This document shows, piece by piece, positions 1 to 5,470 of a DNA stretch of 13,053 nt (position 1 is the stretch's first letter; each line of letters starts with the position of its first letter). Source of the stretch: Baffinella frigidus (taxonomy: Eukaryota; Cryptophyceae; Cryptomonadales; Baffinellaceae); NCBI GenBank assembly GCA_026770585.1, contig MU647056.1, positions 47,789-60,841 of the forward strand. The letters are read 5' to 3'. The notes below the pieces were generated by a model. That model was not told the DNA's origin. It did no database searches and was given only the letters and a program-made list of their open reading frames with translations. Made by a program: the position numbers and the translations under genes.

Positions 1-42
<42 letters not shown>
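1..42. repeat. 42-bp homopolymer G tract at contig edge
   Basis: The window opens with an uninterrupted run of 42 G. It ends exactly where coding-like sequence begins, and no other long G run occurs in the window. At a contig edge this is most simply a sequencing or gap-filling artefact, although a real G tract with quadruplex potential cannot be excluded. Confidence 0.9.
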
Positions 43-51
<9 letters not shown>

Positions 52-92
52 TTCTGGTGGAGGAGGAGGATGCGGAGGGGGATGAGGATGAG
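42..92 (+). CDS. Partial acidic exon-like island (unknown protein)
   Basis: The island right after the G tract reads APEVLVEEEDAEGDEDE, then GTTCGC, a possible 5' splice donor. The 5' side is lost at the contig edge. Its Glu/Asp-rich composition resembles the acidic ELRRE modules at 9991-11218, and the next residues (VRNLGP if read through) sit where those modules have LRREV. It may be a further diverged copy of that type. No function can be assigned. Confidence 0.3.
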
Positions 93-190
93 GTTCGCAA
101 CCTTGGACCCCACACCCGAGCCTAGAAACGAGTTGTCCAAAAGTGATCTAGTTGATAAGCCCACCCCTGATTTCCCCCGATTTTTTCCAG

Positions 191-289
191 GTGTTCGCCC
201 AGATGAACTTTGGTGTGGTGGTGACCATTCCTAGTACACTCCGAAAAATGATCCCAAAATTGGATTTCTGTGCACCGTTAGGCTTCTGA
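191..289 (+). CDS. Exon-like island VFAQMNFGVVVTI (unknown protein)
   Basis: A good acceptor, a pyrimidine-rich tract ending TTTTTTCCAG at 181-190, precedes an open frame reading VFAQMNFGVVVTIPSTLRK and continuing to a TGA at 287-289. The hydrophobic FGVVVTI stretch looks like a buried strand or part of a membrane segment. A GTGACC at 221 is a possible donor, so the true exon may be only 30 bp. The 3' boundary is uncertain and the family is not recognised. Confidence 0.35.
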   Translation: MFAQMNFGVVVTIPSTLRKMIPKLDFCAPLGF

Positions 290-304
290 GTGGTGGGTCT
301 GCAG

Positions 305-342
305 GCGCCAGCAAAGGACGTCGAGGACGGGCTAGACTCTCT
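305..342 (+). CDS. Acidic EDVE module, copy 1 (partial)
   Basis: After an acceptor CTGCAG (299-304) the sequence reads APAKDVEDGLDS. It then runs into a CT-rich microsatellite instead of the DWDQGERSS continuation seen in copies 2 and 4. This is the most truncated member of a family whose copies start at 305, 431, 790 and 987. Each copy starts directly after a CAG acceptor, and most follow a similar intron end (GCTGCTGAATxGxTGGTGTGTCTGCAG-like), so exon and flanking intron were duplicated together. Confidence 0.35.
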
Positions 343-385
343 CTCGCTCTCCCTCTCTCCCTCTCTCCCTCTCTCCCTCTCTCCA
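336..385. repeat. CTCTCTCC-type microsatellite
   Basis: An (8-bp) CTCTCTCC-like tandem tract directly follows the first EDVE module. A shorter, diverged CT-rich tract follows the third copy at about 826-875 in the same relative position. The pyrimidine tract is therefore part of the duplicated unit and expanded differently in each copy. In an intron it could act as a polypyrimidine tract. Confidence 0.8.
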
Positions 386-430
386 ATTCCCCAATGTGCC
401 CTCCATCCAACGTTGTCCCCGTATTTTCAG

Positions 431-660
431 GCGCCAGAAGAGGACGTTGCTGAGGGGATGGACTGGGATCAAGGCGAACGCTCTTATCTCCGAAAACGAG
501 TTCTAAAACTCGTTTTCTTAAGTCAATTCCCCTACAAATTCGTCAACTTATTCTTTACTCTCCGCATAAGTTGACAAATTTGTAGAGGAATTGACTTAAG
601 AAAACGAGTTTTAGAACTCGTTTTCTGAAATAAGCTCGTCGCACGATAGCGGGGAGGACT
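431..660 (+). pseudogene. EDVE/DWDQGERSS module, copy 2, split by a foldback element
   Basis: An acceptor TATTTTCAG (422-430) precedes APEEDVAEGMDWDQGERS. The frame is then broken at 483 by a 150-bp foldback element. Directly after the element, from 634, the module resumes with the duplicated GCTC and codons for SSHDSGEDS. The uninterrupted paralogue at 987 carries the same residues without the insertion. This copy is therefore an exon disrupted by a transposon-like insertion, unless the element is removed by splicing. The protein family is unknown; the composition is acidic, hydrophilic and probably disordered. Confidence 0.55.
484..633. mobile_element. 150-bp foldback (MITE-like) element, copy A
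   Basis: The termini are inverted repeats starting TTATCTCCGAAAACGAG on the left and, read in reverse complement, TTATTTCAGAAAACGAG on the right. Nearly the whole element folds on itself around a 16-bp loop (TTCTTTACTCTCCGCA). Each arm also contains its own small palindrome (GAAAACGAGTT..AACTCGTTTTC). A 4-bp direct repeat GCTC flanks it (480-483, 634-637), and the related module at 987 shows the same site with a single GCTC. A second 150-bp copy lies at 9222-9371. It carries no ORF, so it would be non-autonomous. Superfamily unassigned. Confidence 0.9.
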
Positions 661-789
661 CTCGCCCGGATTTTCGGGCAATATTGGTCACGTCACTCGC
701 GAAAGGATGTGCAATTTGTACGGAAATCGTTAAGGTGGACCGCTTCCCTGAAGGCGCTGGTGGCTGCTGAATAGCTGGTGTGTCTGCAG

Positions 790-829
790 GCACTAGAAGA
801 GGACGTCGAGAACGGAATGGACTCTCGGA
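790..829 (+). CDS. Acidic EDVE module, copy 3 (partial)
   Basis: An acceptor GTGTCTGCAG (780-789) precedes ALEEDVENGMDSR. The sequence then passes into CT-rich repeats, as in copy 1. The intron end before it (GCTGCTGAATAGCTGGTGTGTCTGCAG region) matches that before copy 4 at 960-986, which shows the duplication unit includes intron sequence. No downstream DWDQGERSS part is present here. Confidence 0.35.
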
Positions 830-986
830 CTCTCTCTCTATCTCCAATTGATCTCTGACTCTCTCCCCCCCTCTACAAGTCTCTTCAATGTGCCCTCCAT
901 CTAAGTCTGCCCTCCTGTCTGCAGGCGCAATGCTCCCACATTTAGATTTCCGCGCAGCTGTAGGCTGCTAAATGGTGTGTCTGCAG

Positions 987-1153
987 GCATCAGCAGAGGA
1001 CGTTGAGGCGGGGTTGGACTGGGATCAAGGCGAACGCTCGTCGCACGATAGTGGGGAGGATTCTCAAGAAGAGGGGGGCTTCTTAAATCCAGGTCTGCCG
1101 GTGAAATGGAGTTTATTGGTTACCCATAAAATCACGAAATCCTGGGTGTTATA
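987..1153 (+). CDS. EDVE/DWDQGERSS module, copy 4 (intact)
   Basis: This is the most complete copy. An acceptor TGTCTGCAG ends at 986, then codons read ASAEDVEAGLDWDQGERS followed by SHDSGEDSQEEGG. The frame stays open through FLNPGLPVKWSLL to a TAG near 1152. It supplies the empty-site reference for the element at 484-633. The product would be an acidic, Ser-rich, probably disordered segment; two SD/SG clusters (SSHDSGEDS) resemble casein-kinase-2 type acidic Ser sites, which is inference only. The stop may lie in an intron if a donor is used earlier. The family is not recognised. Confidence 0.45.
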
Positions 1154-1160
1154 GAGAGAG

Positions 1161-1322
1161 CAAGGAGAACGCTCGTCGGTCGATAGCGGGGATGACTCTC
1201 AAGAAGATGGAAGCGTCCTGCCTGCATCCAGGTCTGCCAGCGAAAACAAGTTTGTTGGGTACACATATAATCACGAAATCATGGGTGTTGTAGAGCGAGC
1301 AAAGAGAACGCTCGTCGGTTGA
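1161..1322 (+). CDS. QGERSSVDSG module, copy 5
   Basis: The frame reads QGERSSVDSGDDSQEDG, then SVLPASRSASENKFVGYTYN and HEIMGVVERAKR, ending at TGA 1320-1322. Relative to copy 4 the EDVE part is missing. The downstream part (ASENKFVGYTYNHEIM) aligns at DNA level with the out-of-frame sequence after copy 4 (AATCACGAAATC shared), so these are tandem units of about 120-140 bp (copy 4 tail, copy 5, copy 6). The upstream boundary is unclear: no clean CAG acceptor is seen immediately before it. Confidence 0.4.
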   Translation, partial: QGERSSVDSGDDSQEDGSVLPASRSASENKFVGYTYNHEIMGVVERAKRTLVG

Positions 1323-1413
1323 TAGCGGGGAGGACTCAAAAGAAGAGAGGGGCGTCCTGAATCCAGGTCGGTCCTATAATTCTACTTTAAAGCATTCACC
1401 ATGGATTTTATTC
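1300..1413 (+). CDS. QRERSSVDSG module, copy 6
   Basis: A further unit in a different frame reads QRERSSVDSGEDSKEERG, then VLNPGRSYNSTLKHS, before running into a foldback element at 1417. It overlaps the tail of copy 5 in another frame, so at most one of the two frames can be real there unless splicing intervenes. It provides the uninterrupted GAGGGGCGTCCTG site used to define the insertion at 1541. Confidence 0.35.
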
Positions 1414-1416
1414 TTT

Positions 1417-1487
1417 CATGTGGGTATCTAGGCTGTCGGCTTGCAGGTCACCTAGGCTGTATGGTTCTGAGCCGAGATACCCACATG
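1417..1487. mobile_element. 71-bp foldback element, copy 1
   Basis: The ends CATGTGGGTATCTAGGCT (1417-1434) and AGCCGAGATACCCACATG (1470-1487) are near-perfect inverted repeats with one mismatch, around a ~35-bp loop. A related element with the same termini lies at 1726-1798. Target duplication is unclear. It is probably a minimal non-autonomous foldback element, or alternatively a structured intronic repeat. Confidence 0.6.
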
Positions 1488-1540
1488 TCACTCACAAAGG
1501 AGAATGGACTGGGAGCAAGTTCTCAAGAAGAGAGAGGCAT

Positions 1541-1700
1541 TCATAGGGGAACGGTTTTAATTTTAAACTTTCCAGCAATGAAATTTACTACATGAATGCT
1601 TCAATATTACCAGTAAAACTCATTTTAACTTATTAATATTACCAGTAAAACTCATTTTAAATTGTAAAACTCGTTTTAAATTAAAACCGTTTCCTTATGA
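1541..1700. mobile_element. 160-bp MITE-like element with internal tandem repeat
   Basis: The terminal inverted repeats are about 26 bp: TCATAGGGGAACGGTTTTAA on the left, TCATAAGGAAACGGTTTTAA (reverse complement) on the right. The interior holds two copies of a ~26-bp unit containing ATATTACCAGTAAAACTC, at about 1602-1660. Flanks are GCAT (1537-1540) and GCGT (1701-1704), a 4-bp target duplication with one change; the paralogous site at about 1350 reads GCGT once. It therefore splits another copy of the CAAGAAGAGAG/GCGTCCTG module. The element is AT-rich and has no coding capacity. Confidence 0.75.
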
Positions 1701-1725
1701 GCGTCCTGGATCCTGGTCTGCCATT

Positions 1726-1798
1726 CATGCGGGTATCTAGGTTCTTTAGGCTCTAAGGGCGCCTAGCCTGTGAATGTGCGAGGCCAGATACCCACACG
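1726..1798. mobile_element. 73-bp foldback element, copy 2
   Basis: The left end CATGCGGGTATCTAGG pairs with the right end GGCCAGATACCCACACG. Termini and size match the element at 1417-1487, but the loop differs. It directly abuts the larger foldback starting at 1799, which suggests one inserted beside or into the other. Confidence 0.55.
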
Positions 1799-1997
1799 TT
1801 AGAGCGGTTTTCGCATCTGTCGGCCACCAACCGATATGAAATTTATGAACAAGGGCTCCAATTCCGGCCACTTTTGGCATTTTTATCACAAAATAAAACT
1901 CTAAAACTTCAGAATCACGCCAAAAGTTGCCGGAATTGGAGCCCTTGTTCATATTTTCATGTCGGTGAGTGGCCGACAGATGAGAAAACCGCTCTAA
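1799..1997. mobile_element. 199-bp foldback (MITE-like) element
   Basis: Two arms of about 80 bp form an imperfect inverted repeat: TTAGAGCGGTTTTCGCATCT on the left, and the mirror AGATGAGAAAACCGCTCTAA on the right, with GGAATTGGAGCCCTTGTTCA deep in the stem. The loop is about 1881-1916. The ends allow a TA target duplication (TA|GAGCGG...CCGCTC|TA), as in Tc1/mariner-type MITEs, but TTA/TAA is palindromic so this is not proven. No transposase is encoded. Confidence 0.8.
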
Positions 1998-2060
1998 TCC
2001 AAAATGAGCGGAATCTCCTCGTAGTTTCGCACACGGTGCTGTTTTGCGTTGAATCGGCGC

Positions 2061-2189
2061 AAACCCTAAACCCCGAACCCTAAACCCTAAACCCTAAACC
2101 CTAAATCCCAAACCCTAAACCCTAAACCCTAAACCCTAAACCCTAAACTTTAAACCCCAAACCCCAAACCCTAAACCCTAAACCCGAAT
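2061..2189. repeat. Interstitial telomere-like array (CCCTAAA strand)
   Basis: Tandem CCCTAAA heptamers with scattered variants (CCCCAAA, CCCGAAC, CTTTAAA) run for about 130 bp and end four bases before the CAG acceptor of the next exon. In an intron the C/T-rich strand could supply the pyrimidine tract. It is clearly internal, not a chromosome end. Confidence 0.95.
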
Positions 2190-2193
2190 CCAG

Positions 2194-2241
2194 GAGACAC
2201 GGACGCCGTTGACACGAAGAGTATGATGGCCGACATCTGGG
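2194..2241 (+). CDS. Exon GDTDAVDTKSMMADIWG (unknown protein)
   Basis: The sequence is CAG (2191-2193), a 48-bp open segment, then GTACGC at 2242. The favoured frame reads GDTDAVDTKSMMADIWG, with the final codon split by the intron. The exon size, acceptor and donor are plausible. The last 22 bases plus the donor recur exactly at 2421-2448, without the first half. I do not recognise the protein. Confidence 0.4.
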
Positions 2242-2448
2242 GTACGCCCCGTCCATCTAATCGGTTTAAAACGAATTTAGGTGTAAAAGGAAGTTCTGGT
2301 ACTAAGATAAATCATTTGAGGCAATTTCAGCTTTCAAATGTTGCCATCCACAACTTTAGGGATGGGAATTGGAGCCATTTTTGACGAAATCCGTCACACG
2401 ATGGGCTGTGGATTTTCATTAGTATGATGGCCGACATCTGGGGTACGC
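2220..2448. repeat. Pair of identical 28-bp direct repeats 201 bp apart
   Basis: The 28 bases at 2220-2247 (AGTATGATGGCCGACATCTG... through GTACGC) recur without change at 2421-2448. They enclose about 173 bp of unique AT-richer sequence. The repeated block is the end of an exon plus its donor, so the second copy is an acceptor-less partial exon. It could be a duplication scar or long direct-repeat termini. Confidence 0.85.
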
Positions 2449-2454
2449 ACTGTC

Positions 2455-2620
2455 CCACACCCTACACACTGAACCCTACACTCCAACCCCCAAACCGCAG
2501 ACCCTAAGCCCTAAACCCCAAACCCTAAACCGTAGACCCCAAACCCTAAACCGTAGACCCTAAACCTGAAACCCTAAACCGTAGACCCCAAACCGTGAAC
2601 CGTAGACCCTCAACCCTGAA
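2455..2620. repeat. Degenerate interstitial telomere-like array
   Basis: Decayed heptamers dominate, alternating CCCTAAA with an AACCGTAGACCC variant that itself recurs about every 20-30 bp (for example 2530, 2550, 2578, 2600). The array ends just before a CAG acceptor at 2622-2624. Confidence 0.85.
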
Positions 2621-2624
2621 GCAG

Positions 2625-2684
2625 GGGAGGAGAGGGCGAAGGCGTGGGGGTGGGACGAGGAGAGGGTCTAGGAGGAGGCGACCC
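2625..2684 (+). pseudogene. EERV..WDEERV exon, copy 1 (stop codon)
   Basis: After CAG at 2622-2624 the frame reads GEERAKAWGWDEERV and meets TAG where the intact copy at 2795 has CAG (Gln). Downstream of the stop, GAGGAGGCGACCCACACCT still aligns with the EEASRIW codons of the intact copy but is diverged. It looks like a decayed duplicate of the following exon. Confidence 0.5.
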
Positions 2685-2794
2685 ACACCTAGGAACTCAA
2701 GACACCGTCTGAAGTCGGACTAAAGTTGCCATCCAGTTGACTTGACTGTTTCCAAGACCTGGGTTCGCTCGTACTCATCTGCCCTTCATAACAG

Positions 2795-2988
2795 GAGAGG
2801 AGAGGGTGGAGGCGCGGGGGTGGGACGAGGAGAGGGTCCAGGAGGAGGCGAGCCGCATCTGGGAACTCTTCTGGAAAGCGGTGCGGACGCTCTCTGGGAA
2901 TCGCGGGATTTGTGAACAACGGAAAGCGTTTTCGCACACCACCCGCCCTCAAAAGACACCACTGTCTGATCATTGGGCCACCTCCTGA
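2795..2988 (+). CDS. Exon WDEERVQEEASRIWELFWKA (copy 2, intact)
   Basis: Acceptor CAG (2792-2794). The open frame reads GEERVEARGWDEERV, then QEEASRIWELFWKAVR, continuing TLSGNRGICEQRKAFSH to a TGA near 2988. The charged, Trp/Phe-spaced stretch (EEASRIWELFWKAVR) has amphipathic-helix character. Copies lie at 2625 (broken) and 3067 (open). The sequence after TLSG may be read-through into an intron. The family is not recognised, and no catalytic motif is visible. Confidence 0.5.
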
Positions 2989-2994
2989 ATTTGG

Positions 2995-3062
2995 GTTTAG
3001 GGTTTAGGGGTTGTACGGGTTGGACTGGGTTTGGAGTTTAGGGGTTTAAGGATTCAGGGTTG
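2995..3062. repeat. TTTAGGG-strand telomere-like segment
   Basis: Heptamers here are in the opposite orientation to most arrays (GGGTTTAGGGTTTAGGGG, then decayed). The segment directly follows an exon, whereas CCCTAAA-strand arrays tend to precede exons. Confidence 0.85.
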
Positions 3063-3066
3063 AGAG

Positions 3067-3128
3067 GACGAGGAGAGAGTGCTGGAGGAGGCAGGCCGCG
3101 TCTGGGCACTTTTCTGGAAAGCGGTGCG
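3067..3128 (+). CDS. Exon DEERVLEEAGRVWALFWKA (copy 3)
   Basis: The frame reads DEERVLEEAGRVWALFWKAV then RVSRV. Substitutions against the copy at 2795 are conservative (Ile/Val, Ser/Gly, Glu/Ala), as expected if protein-level constraint acted. There is no clear CAG immediately upstream; GGTTGAGAG at 3058-3066 offers an AG. GTGCGT at about 3124 is a possible donor in the same relative position as GTGCGG in copy 2, which suggests the exon may really end at WKA. Confidence 0.45.
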
Positions 3129-3147
3129 TGTTTCCCGCGTACCACCC

Positions 3148-3378
3148 GTCCTGAACCCTAAATCCCAAACCCTCAACCCCAAACCTCAAACCTCAAACCC
3201 CAACCCTGAGCCCGAAGCCCTAAACTCCAACCACCGAACCCTAAACCCAAACCTCAATCAGGCTAAGGAGGCGCTGCGGGACCCGAAACCCTATACCCGA
3301 AACCCCAAACCCTAAACCCAACACCCTAAACCCTAAACCCTAAACCCCCAAACCCCAAACCCCAAACCCTAAACCGAA
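3148..3378. repeat. Interstitial telomere-like arrays flanking two AKxAxRDP islands
   Basis: CCCTAAA/CCCCAAA heptamers fill 3148-3255 and 3283-3378, separated by the short island at 3262. Translated, they give LNPKPQT-type peptides that are repeat artefacts. Confidence 0.9.
3262..3284 (+). pseudogene. AKEALRDP exon fragment
   Basis: AATCAG then GCTAAGGAGGCGCTGCGGGA, reading AKEALRDP, before dropping into telomere-like repeat. It matches the start of the fuller exon at 3383 (AATCAGGCTAAGG.GGC.C.GCGGGACCC). It is a truncated duplicate, cut off by heptamers. Confidence 0.5.
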
Positions 3379-3382
3379 TCAG

Positions 3383-3450
3383 GCTAAGGTGGCACCGCGG
3401 GACCCCCGCGTCTACATGGATTTCGCCACGTTCATCGACCACATCTACGG
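3383..3450 (+). CDS. Exon AKVAPRDPRVYMDFATFIDH (unknown protein)
   Basis: Acceptor CAG (3380-3382) follows a CCCTAAA array. The open frame reads AKVAPRDPRVYMDFATF, then IDHIYGPSRPP. A GTCCCT near 3451 is one possible donor; otherwise the frame stays open through ISTLFNVSCL to a TAA near 3498. The aromatic-rich DFATFIDHIYG segment looks like folded-domain sequence rather than linker. A truncated copy precedes it at 3262. No family recognised. Confidence 0.45.
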
Positions 3451-3523
3451 TCCCTCTCGCCCGCCCATCTCCACCCTTTTCAATGTTTCTTGTCTCTAAC
3501 CCTCTCTTAAAATCTTTTCCAAG

Positions 3524-3611
3524 TCTCAACATCCGTGCACCTCCTTATGAGCGAGGCAACCCTGCGGGGGTGGGGTTTGAGGGGTGGGCAAGAGCGTTCT
3601 GGGACGTCATC
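3524..3611 (+). CDS. Exon NIRAPPYERGNPAG..WARAFWDVI
   Basis: A pyrimidine-rich stretch ending TTTTCCAAG precedes an open frame reading NIRAPPYERGNPAG, then VGFEGWARAFWDVI. It is followed at 3612 by GTGAGA, one of the best donor matches in the window. Without the donor the frame continues VRAAQKRLC. WARAFWDVI is loosely reminiscent of RIWELFWKA in the 2795 exon, so the two exons might encode repeats of one helical unit; this is inference from spacing of W/F residues only. Confidence 0.45.
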
Positions 3612-3690
3612 GTGAGAGCGGCTCAAAAGCGACTGTGTGTGCACTCTAAACAGTATGATACACACTCTCTGAAAGAGAGTATACGCTGAC

Positions 3691-3755
3691 CAGGCCCATG
3701 TGGGAGTGTCCAAGGATGCTCACATTTCTGCTGAGACGCTTCCGAGAGAGTGTAG
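3691..3755 (+). CDS. AHVGVSKDAHISAE exon, copy 1
   Basis: GACCAG (3685-3690) followed by AHVGVSKDAHISAETLPREC. It is the first of four copies of an HVxVSKDAYMAA exon type spaced about 110-150 bp apart (3691, 3804, 3954, 4078). Preceding intron sequence is also repeated in diverged form (CTCTTTCGGA..TG/GCATG..CCTGAACCC). Residues differ from copies 2 and 4 mainly at conservative sites. Confidence 0.4.
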
Positions 3756-3803
3756 ACTCTTTCGGAAGATGATATTGCATGCCTGAACCCTGCACATCGA
3801 CAG

Positions 3804-3882
3804 GGCACGTCCAAGTGTCGAAGGACGCCTACATGGCTGCTGACACTCTTCAGAGAGTGTGTACACTCTTTAAAGGGTAATG
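3804..3882 (+). CDS. GHVQVSKDAYMAAD exon, copy 2
   Basis: CAG (3801-3803) then GHVQVSKDAYMAADTLQRVC, with the frame open to TAA at about 3880. The upstream 25 bases (CATGCCTGAACCCTGCACAT...) are nearly the same as those before copy 4, marking exon plus intron-end duplication. No donor of GTGAG type is present in the equivalent place; GTGTGT at about 3858 could serve. Confidence 0.4.
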
Positions 3883-3953
3883 TCGTGTGCCTGTCTTCTG
3901 ACCGTGTGTACACCTTTTCGGAAAATAATATCGCGTGCTTTGATCCTGGACAG

Positions 3954-3978
3954 GGCACGTCGAAGTCTCGGAGTGATA
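3954..3978 (+). pseudogene. HVEVS exon, copy 3 (truncated)
   Basis: CAG (3951-3953) then HVEVSE followed by TGA. The KDAYMAA part is lost and replaced by ATAGACTCTTTCGGA, the intron motif found before the other copies. It is a broken duplicate. Confidence 0.5.
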
Positions 3979-4077
3979 GACTCTTTCGGATCGCTGCTGA
4001 AAATCTTCAGGGAGAGTGTTTATGTTTAGACTCGTTCGGAGGGTAGTTCCATGTGCATGAACCCTGCACATCGACAG

Positions 4078-4142
4078 GGCACGTCGAAGTGTCGAAGGAT
4101 GCCTACATGGCGGCGTACGCTCTCGCACCCTCGAATCCCACC
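4078..4142 (+). CDS. GHVEVSKDAYMAAYALAPSN exon, copy 4 (best bounded)
   Basis: Acceptor CAG (4075-4077); 65 bp open, reading GHVEVSKDAYMAAYALAPSN then PT; donor GTGAGC at 4143. This is the cleanest exon of the four, with both splice signals strong. The tail AATCCCACCGTGAGC.CCCT recurs at 4219 and (CATCCTACCGTGAGCACCCT) at 4418, so the exon end plus donor was duplicated separately from its start. The protein is not recognised. Confidence 0.5.
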
Positions 4143-4450
4143 GTGAGCACCCTTCTCCCTGGGAAATGCGGAAACAGACACATCGGGAAACTGACACAAA
4201 CACACTCACTGGGAAACGAATCCCACCGTGAGCCCCCTACTCCTGGCCAAAACATTGGCGCGTAACCTAGTGTATGGGCTTGAGATGCGGAGGGCTGAAG
4301 CACAGCATAACAGTGTTGATCAAAATGTAATCAGAAAATTCAGCGCTTGTCTTTCGCGAGCGCTGAAGCGCATTTCATTGGCGCGTAACCTAGTGTATGG
4401 AACCTCTGGAACCTGCGCATCCTACCGTGAGCACCCTACTACTGGCCAGA
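4133..4450. repeat. Duplicated exon-end/donor block and 25-bp direct repeats
   Basis: Three copies of a TCC(C/T)ACCGTGAGC.CCCT block (4136, 4222, 4420) carry a donor-like GTGAGC. In addition a 25-bp sequence (CATTGGCGCGTAACCTAGTG...) is identical at 4253-4277 and 4376-4400. A small stem, TCAGCGCT/AGCGCTGA, lies between them at 4340-4366. The stretch to 4600 holds no convincing exon. Confidence 0.75.
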
Positions 4451-4603
4451 ACTTTCATCGAAAAACTGGGTTAGGGGTTTTATCATTGCCCGACGGGGCA
4501 TTGACGTGGCCCACGTTTTTATTGACCCGTAACCTGGCGAAATAAATGTTGGAATTCATCTGGGATGGGCAACGCAACATTTCCTTCTGAATCGCGATAG
4601 TTT

Positions 4604-4731
4604 CCCTAAACCCTAAACCCTAAATTCTAAACCCTAAACCCTAAACCCTAGACCCTAAACCCTAAACCCTAAACCATAAACCCTACACCCTAAACCCTAA
4701 ACCCTAAACCCTAAACCCTAAACCCTAAATC
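4604..4731. repeat. Near-perfect interstitial telomere-like array
   Basis: About 18 consecutive CCCTAAA heptamers with few variants (TTCTAAA, CCATAAA, CCCTACA). It is one of the least decayed arrays, so probably recent or homogenised. It precedes the exon whose CAG acceptor is at 4743. Confidence 0.95.
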
Positions 4732-4745
4732 CTCGCTCGCAACAG

Positions 4746-4814
4746 GTCCTGACGAACGTCGCGTCGTTCCTATTCTCCCTCGACCCCTCCGCAACCTCCA
4801 CCGAAGACTTGGAG
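4746..4814 (+). CDS. Exon VLTNVASFLFSLDPSATSTE (copy 1)
   Basis: Acceptor CAG (4743-4745), then exactly 23 codons reading VLTNVASFLFSLDPS and ATSTEDLE, then GTGCCA. Phase 0 at both ends. A hydrophobic N-terminal half (LTNVASFLFSL) is followed by an acidic/Ser-Thr turn. Two further copies follow at 4911 and 5152, each ending TTGGAG|GTG. No family recognised. Confidence 0.5.
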
Positions 4815-4910
4815 GTGCCACGGAGGGCCTTCTATTCGCCCTTGTTTACTGGATTTCTGCTCTTATTTTTTTTAAGAACGAGCCAGGATAAAACTCAGGC
4901 AGAGCTAGGT

Positions 4911-4970
4911 CTTTGCTATTCTCCCTCGACTCATCCGCAACCTCCACCGAAGACTTGGAGGTGTTCCAAC
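4911..4970 (+). CDS. LLFSLDSSATSTEDLE exon, copy 2
   Basis: The open frame reads LLFSLDSSATSTEDLE, then GTGTTC. The LTNVASF start of copy 1 is replaced by unrelated sequence (GCAGAGCTAGGTCTT), so its acceptor is uncertain. DNA identity with copy 1 over CTATTCTCCCTCGAC...GACTTGGAGGTG is very high, implying recent duplication. Confidence 0.4.
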
Positions 4971-4997
4971 CCTGCATCTGTCGAACTGATCGTTTTC

Positions 4998-5108
4998 ACA
5001 CGAACAGCACACGAGAGCACACAAAACAGGGGAAACAACGAACAGCACACAAAACAGGGAAAACAACTTCACACGAACATCACACAACACAGGGGAAACA
5101 ACTTCCGG
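4998..5108. repeat. Minisatellite, CACACGAACA..ACAAAACAGGGGAAACAA unit
   Basis: Three diverged units of about 33-42 bp contain CGAACAGCACAC and ACAGGGGAAACAAC. It lies between copies 2 and 3 of the FSLDPS exon and occupies the rest of this intron-like gap. Confidence 0.75.
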
Positions 5109-5151
5109 TCTCCTCATTTTGAGGAGGCTAGATTAATTCAGGCAGGACTAG

Positions 5152-5213
5152 GTCGTTCCTATTCTCCCTCGACCCCTCCACAACCGCAACTGAAGACTTG
5201 GAGGTGCTACCCC
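5152..5213 (+). CDS. SFLFSLDPSTTATEDLE exon, copy 3
   Basis: Reads SFLFSLDPSTTATEDLE, then GTGCTA. The sequence before it (CAGGCAGGACTAGGTCGTTCC) matches that before copy 2 (CAGGCAGAGCTAGGTCTTTGC), so copies 2 and 3 share an upstream junction that copy 1 lacks. Changes against copy 1 are Ala to Thr and Ser to Ala, with the frame preserved. Confidence 0.4.
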
Positions 5214-5219
5214 ATTTGC

Positions 5220-5462
5220 AACCCTAAACCCTACACCCTAAACCTTAAACCCTGAACCCCAAACCCTAGACCCCAAACCCTAAACCCTGCATCTTAAACC
5301 CTAAACCTTGAATCCTAAACCCCTAACCTTCGACCCTAAACCCTAAACCCTAAACCCTAAACCCCAAACCCCAAACCCTAAACACTTAACCCCAAGCCCT
5401 AAACCCTAAACCTTAAATCCTAAACCCTTATCCTTCAACCCTAAACCCTAAACCCCAAACCA
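5220..5462. repeat. Long decayed telomere-like array
   Basis: About 240 bp of CCCTAAA-derived heptamers with many variants (CCTTAAA, CCTTGAA, CTTCAAC). It contains a second-order repeat (AAATCCTAAACCC..ATCCTTC/ACCTTCGACCC) at about 5310 and 5416. No gene content. Confidence 0.95.
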
Positions 5463-5470
5463 AGGTTCAG

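Noticed and set aside
3144-3315. Open frame giving NPKPQTLNPKP-type proline-rich peptide
   Set aside because: It is a translation of telomere-like heptamers, with the same peptide pattern wherever the array stays open; no evidence of coding.
3691-4142. CRISPR-like array because of regularly spaced repeats
   Set aside because: Spacing is irregular (about 113-150 bp), repeats are imperfect and read as an exon, and the window is eukaryotic.
3623-4209. Two overlapping minus-strand frames of 111 and 119 codons
   Set aside because: They cover the VSKDAYMAA exon repeats in antisense; no start context, no splice pattern, and open only by chance in repeated DNA.
4604-4731. Possible true chromosome end (telomere)
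   Set aside because: Arrays are flanked on both sides by unique and exon-like sequence and occur in both orientations along the window, so they are interstitial.
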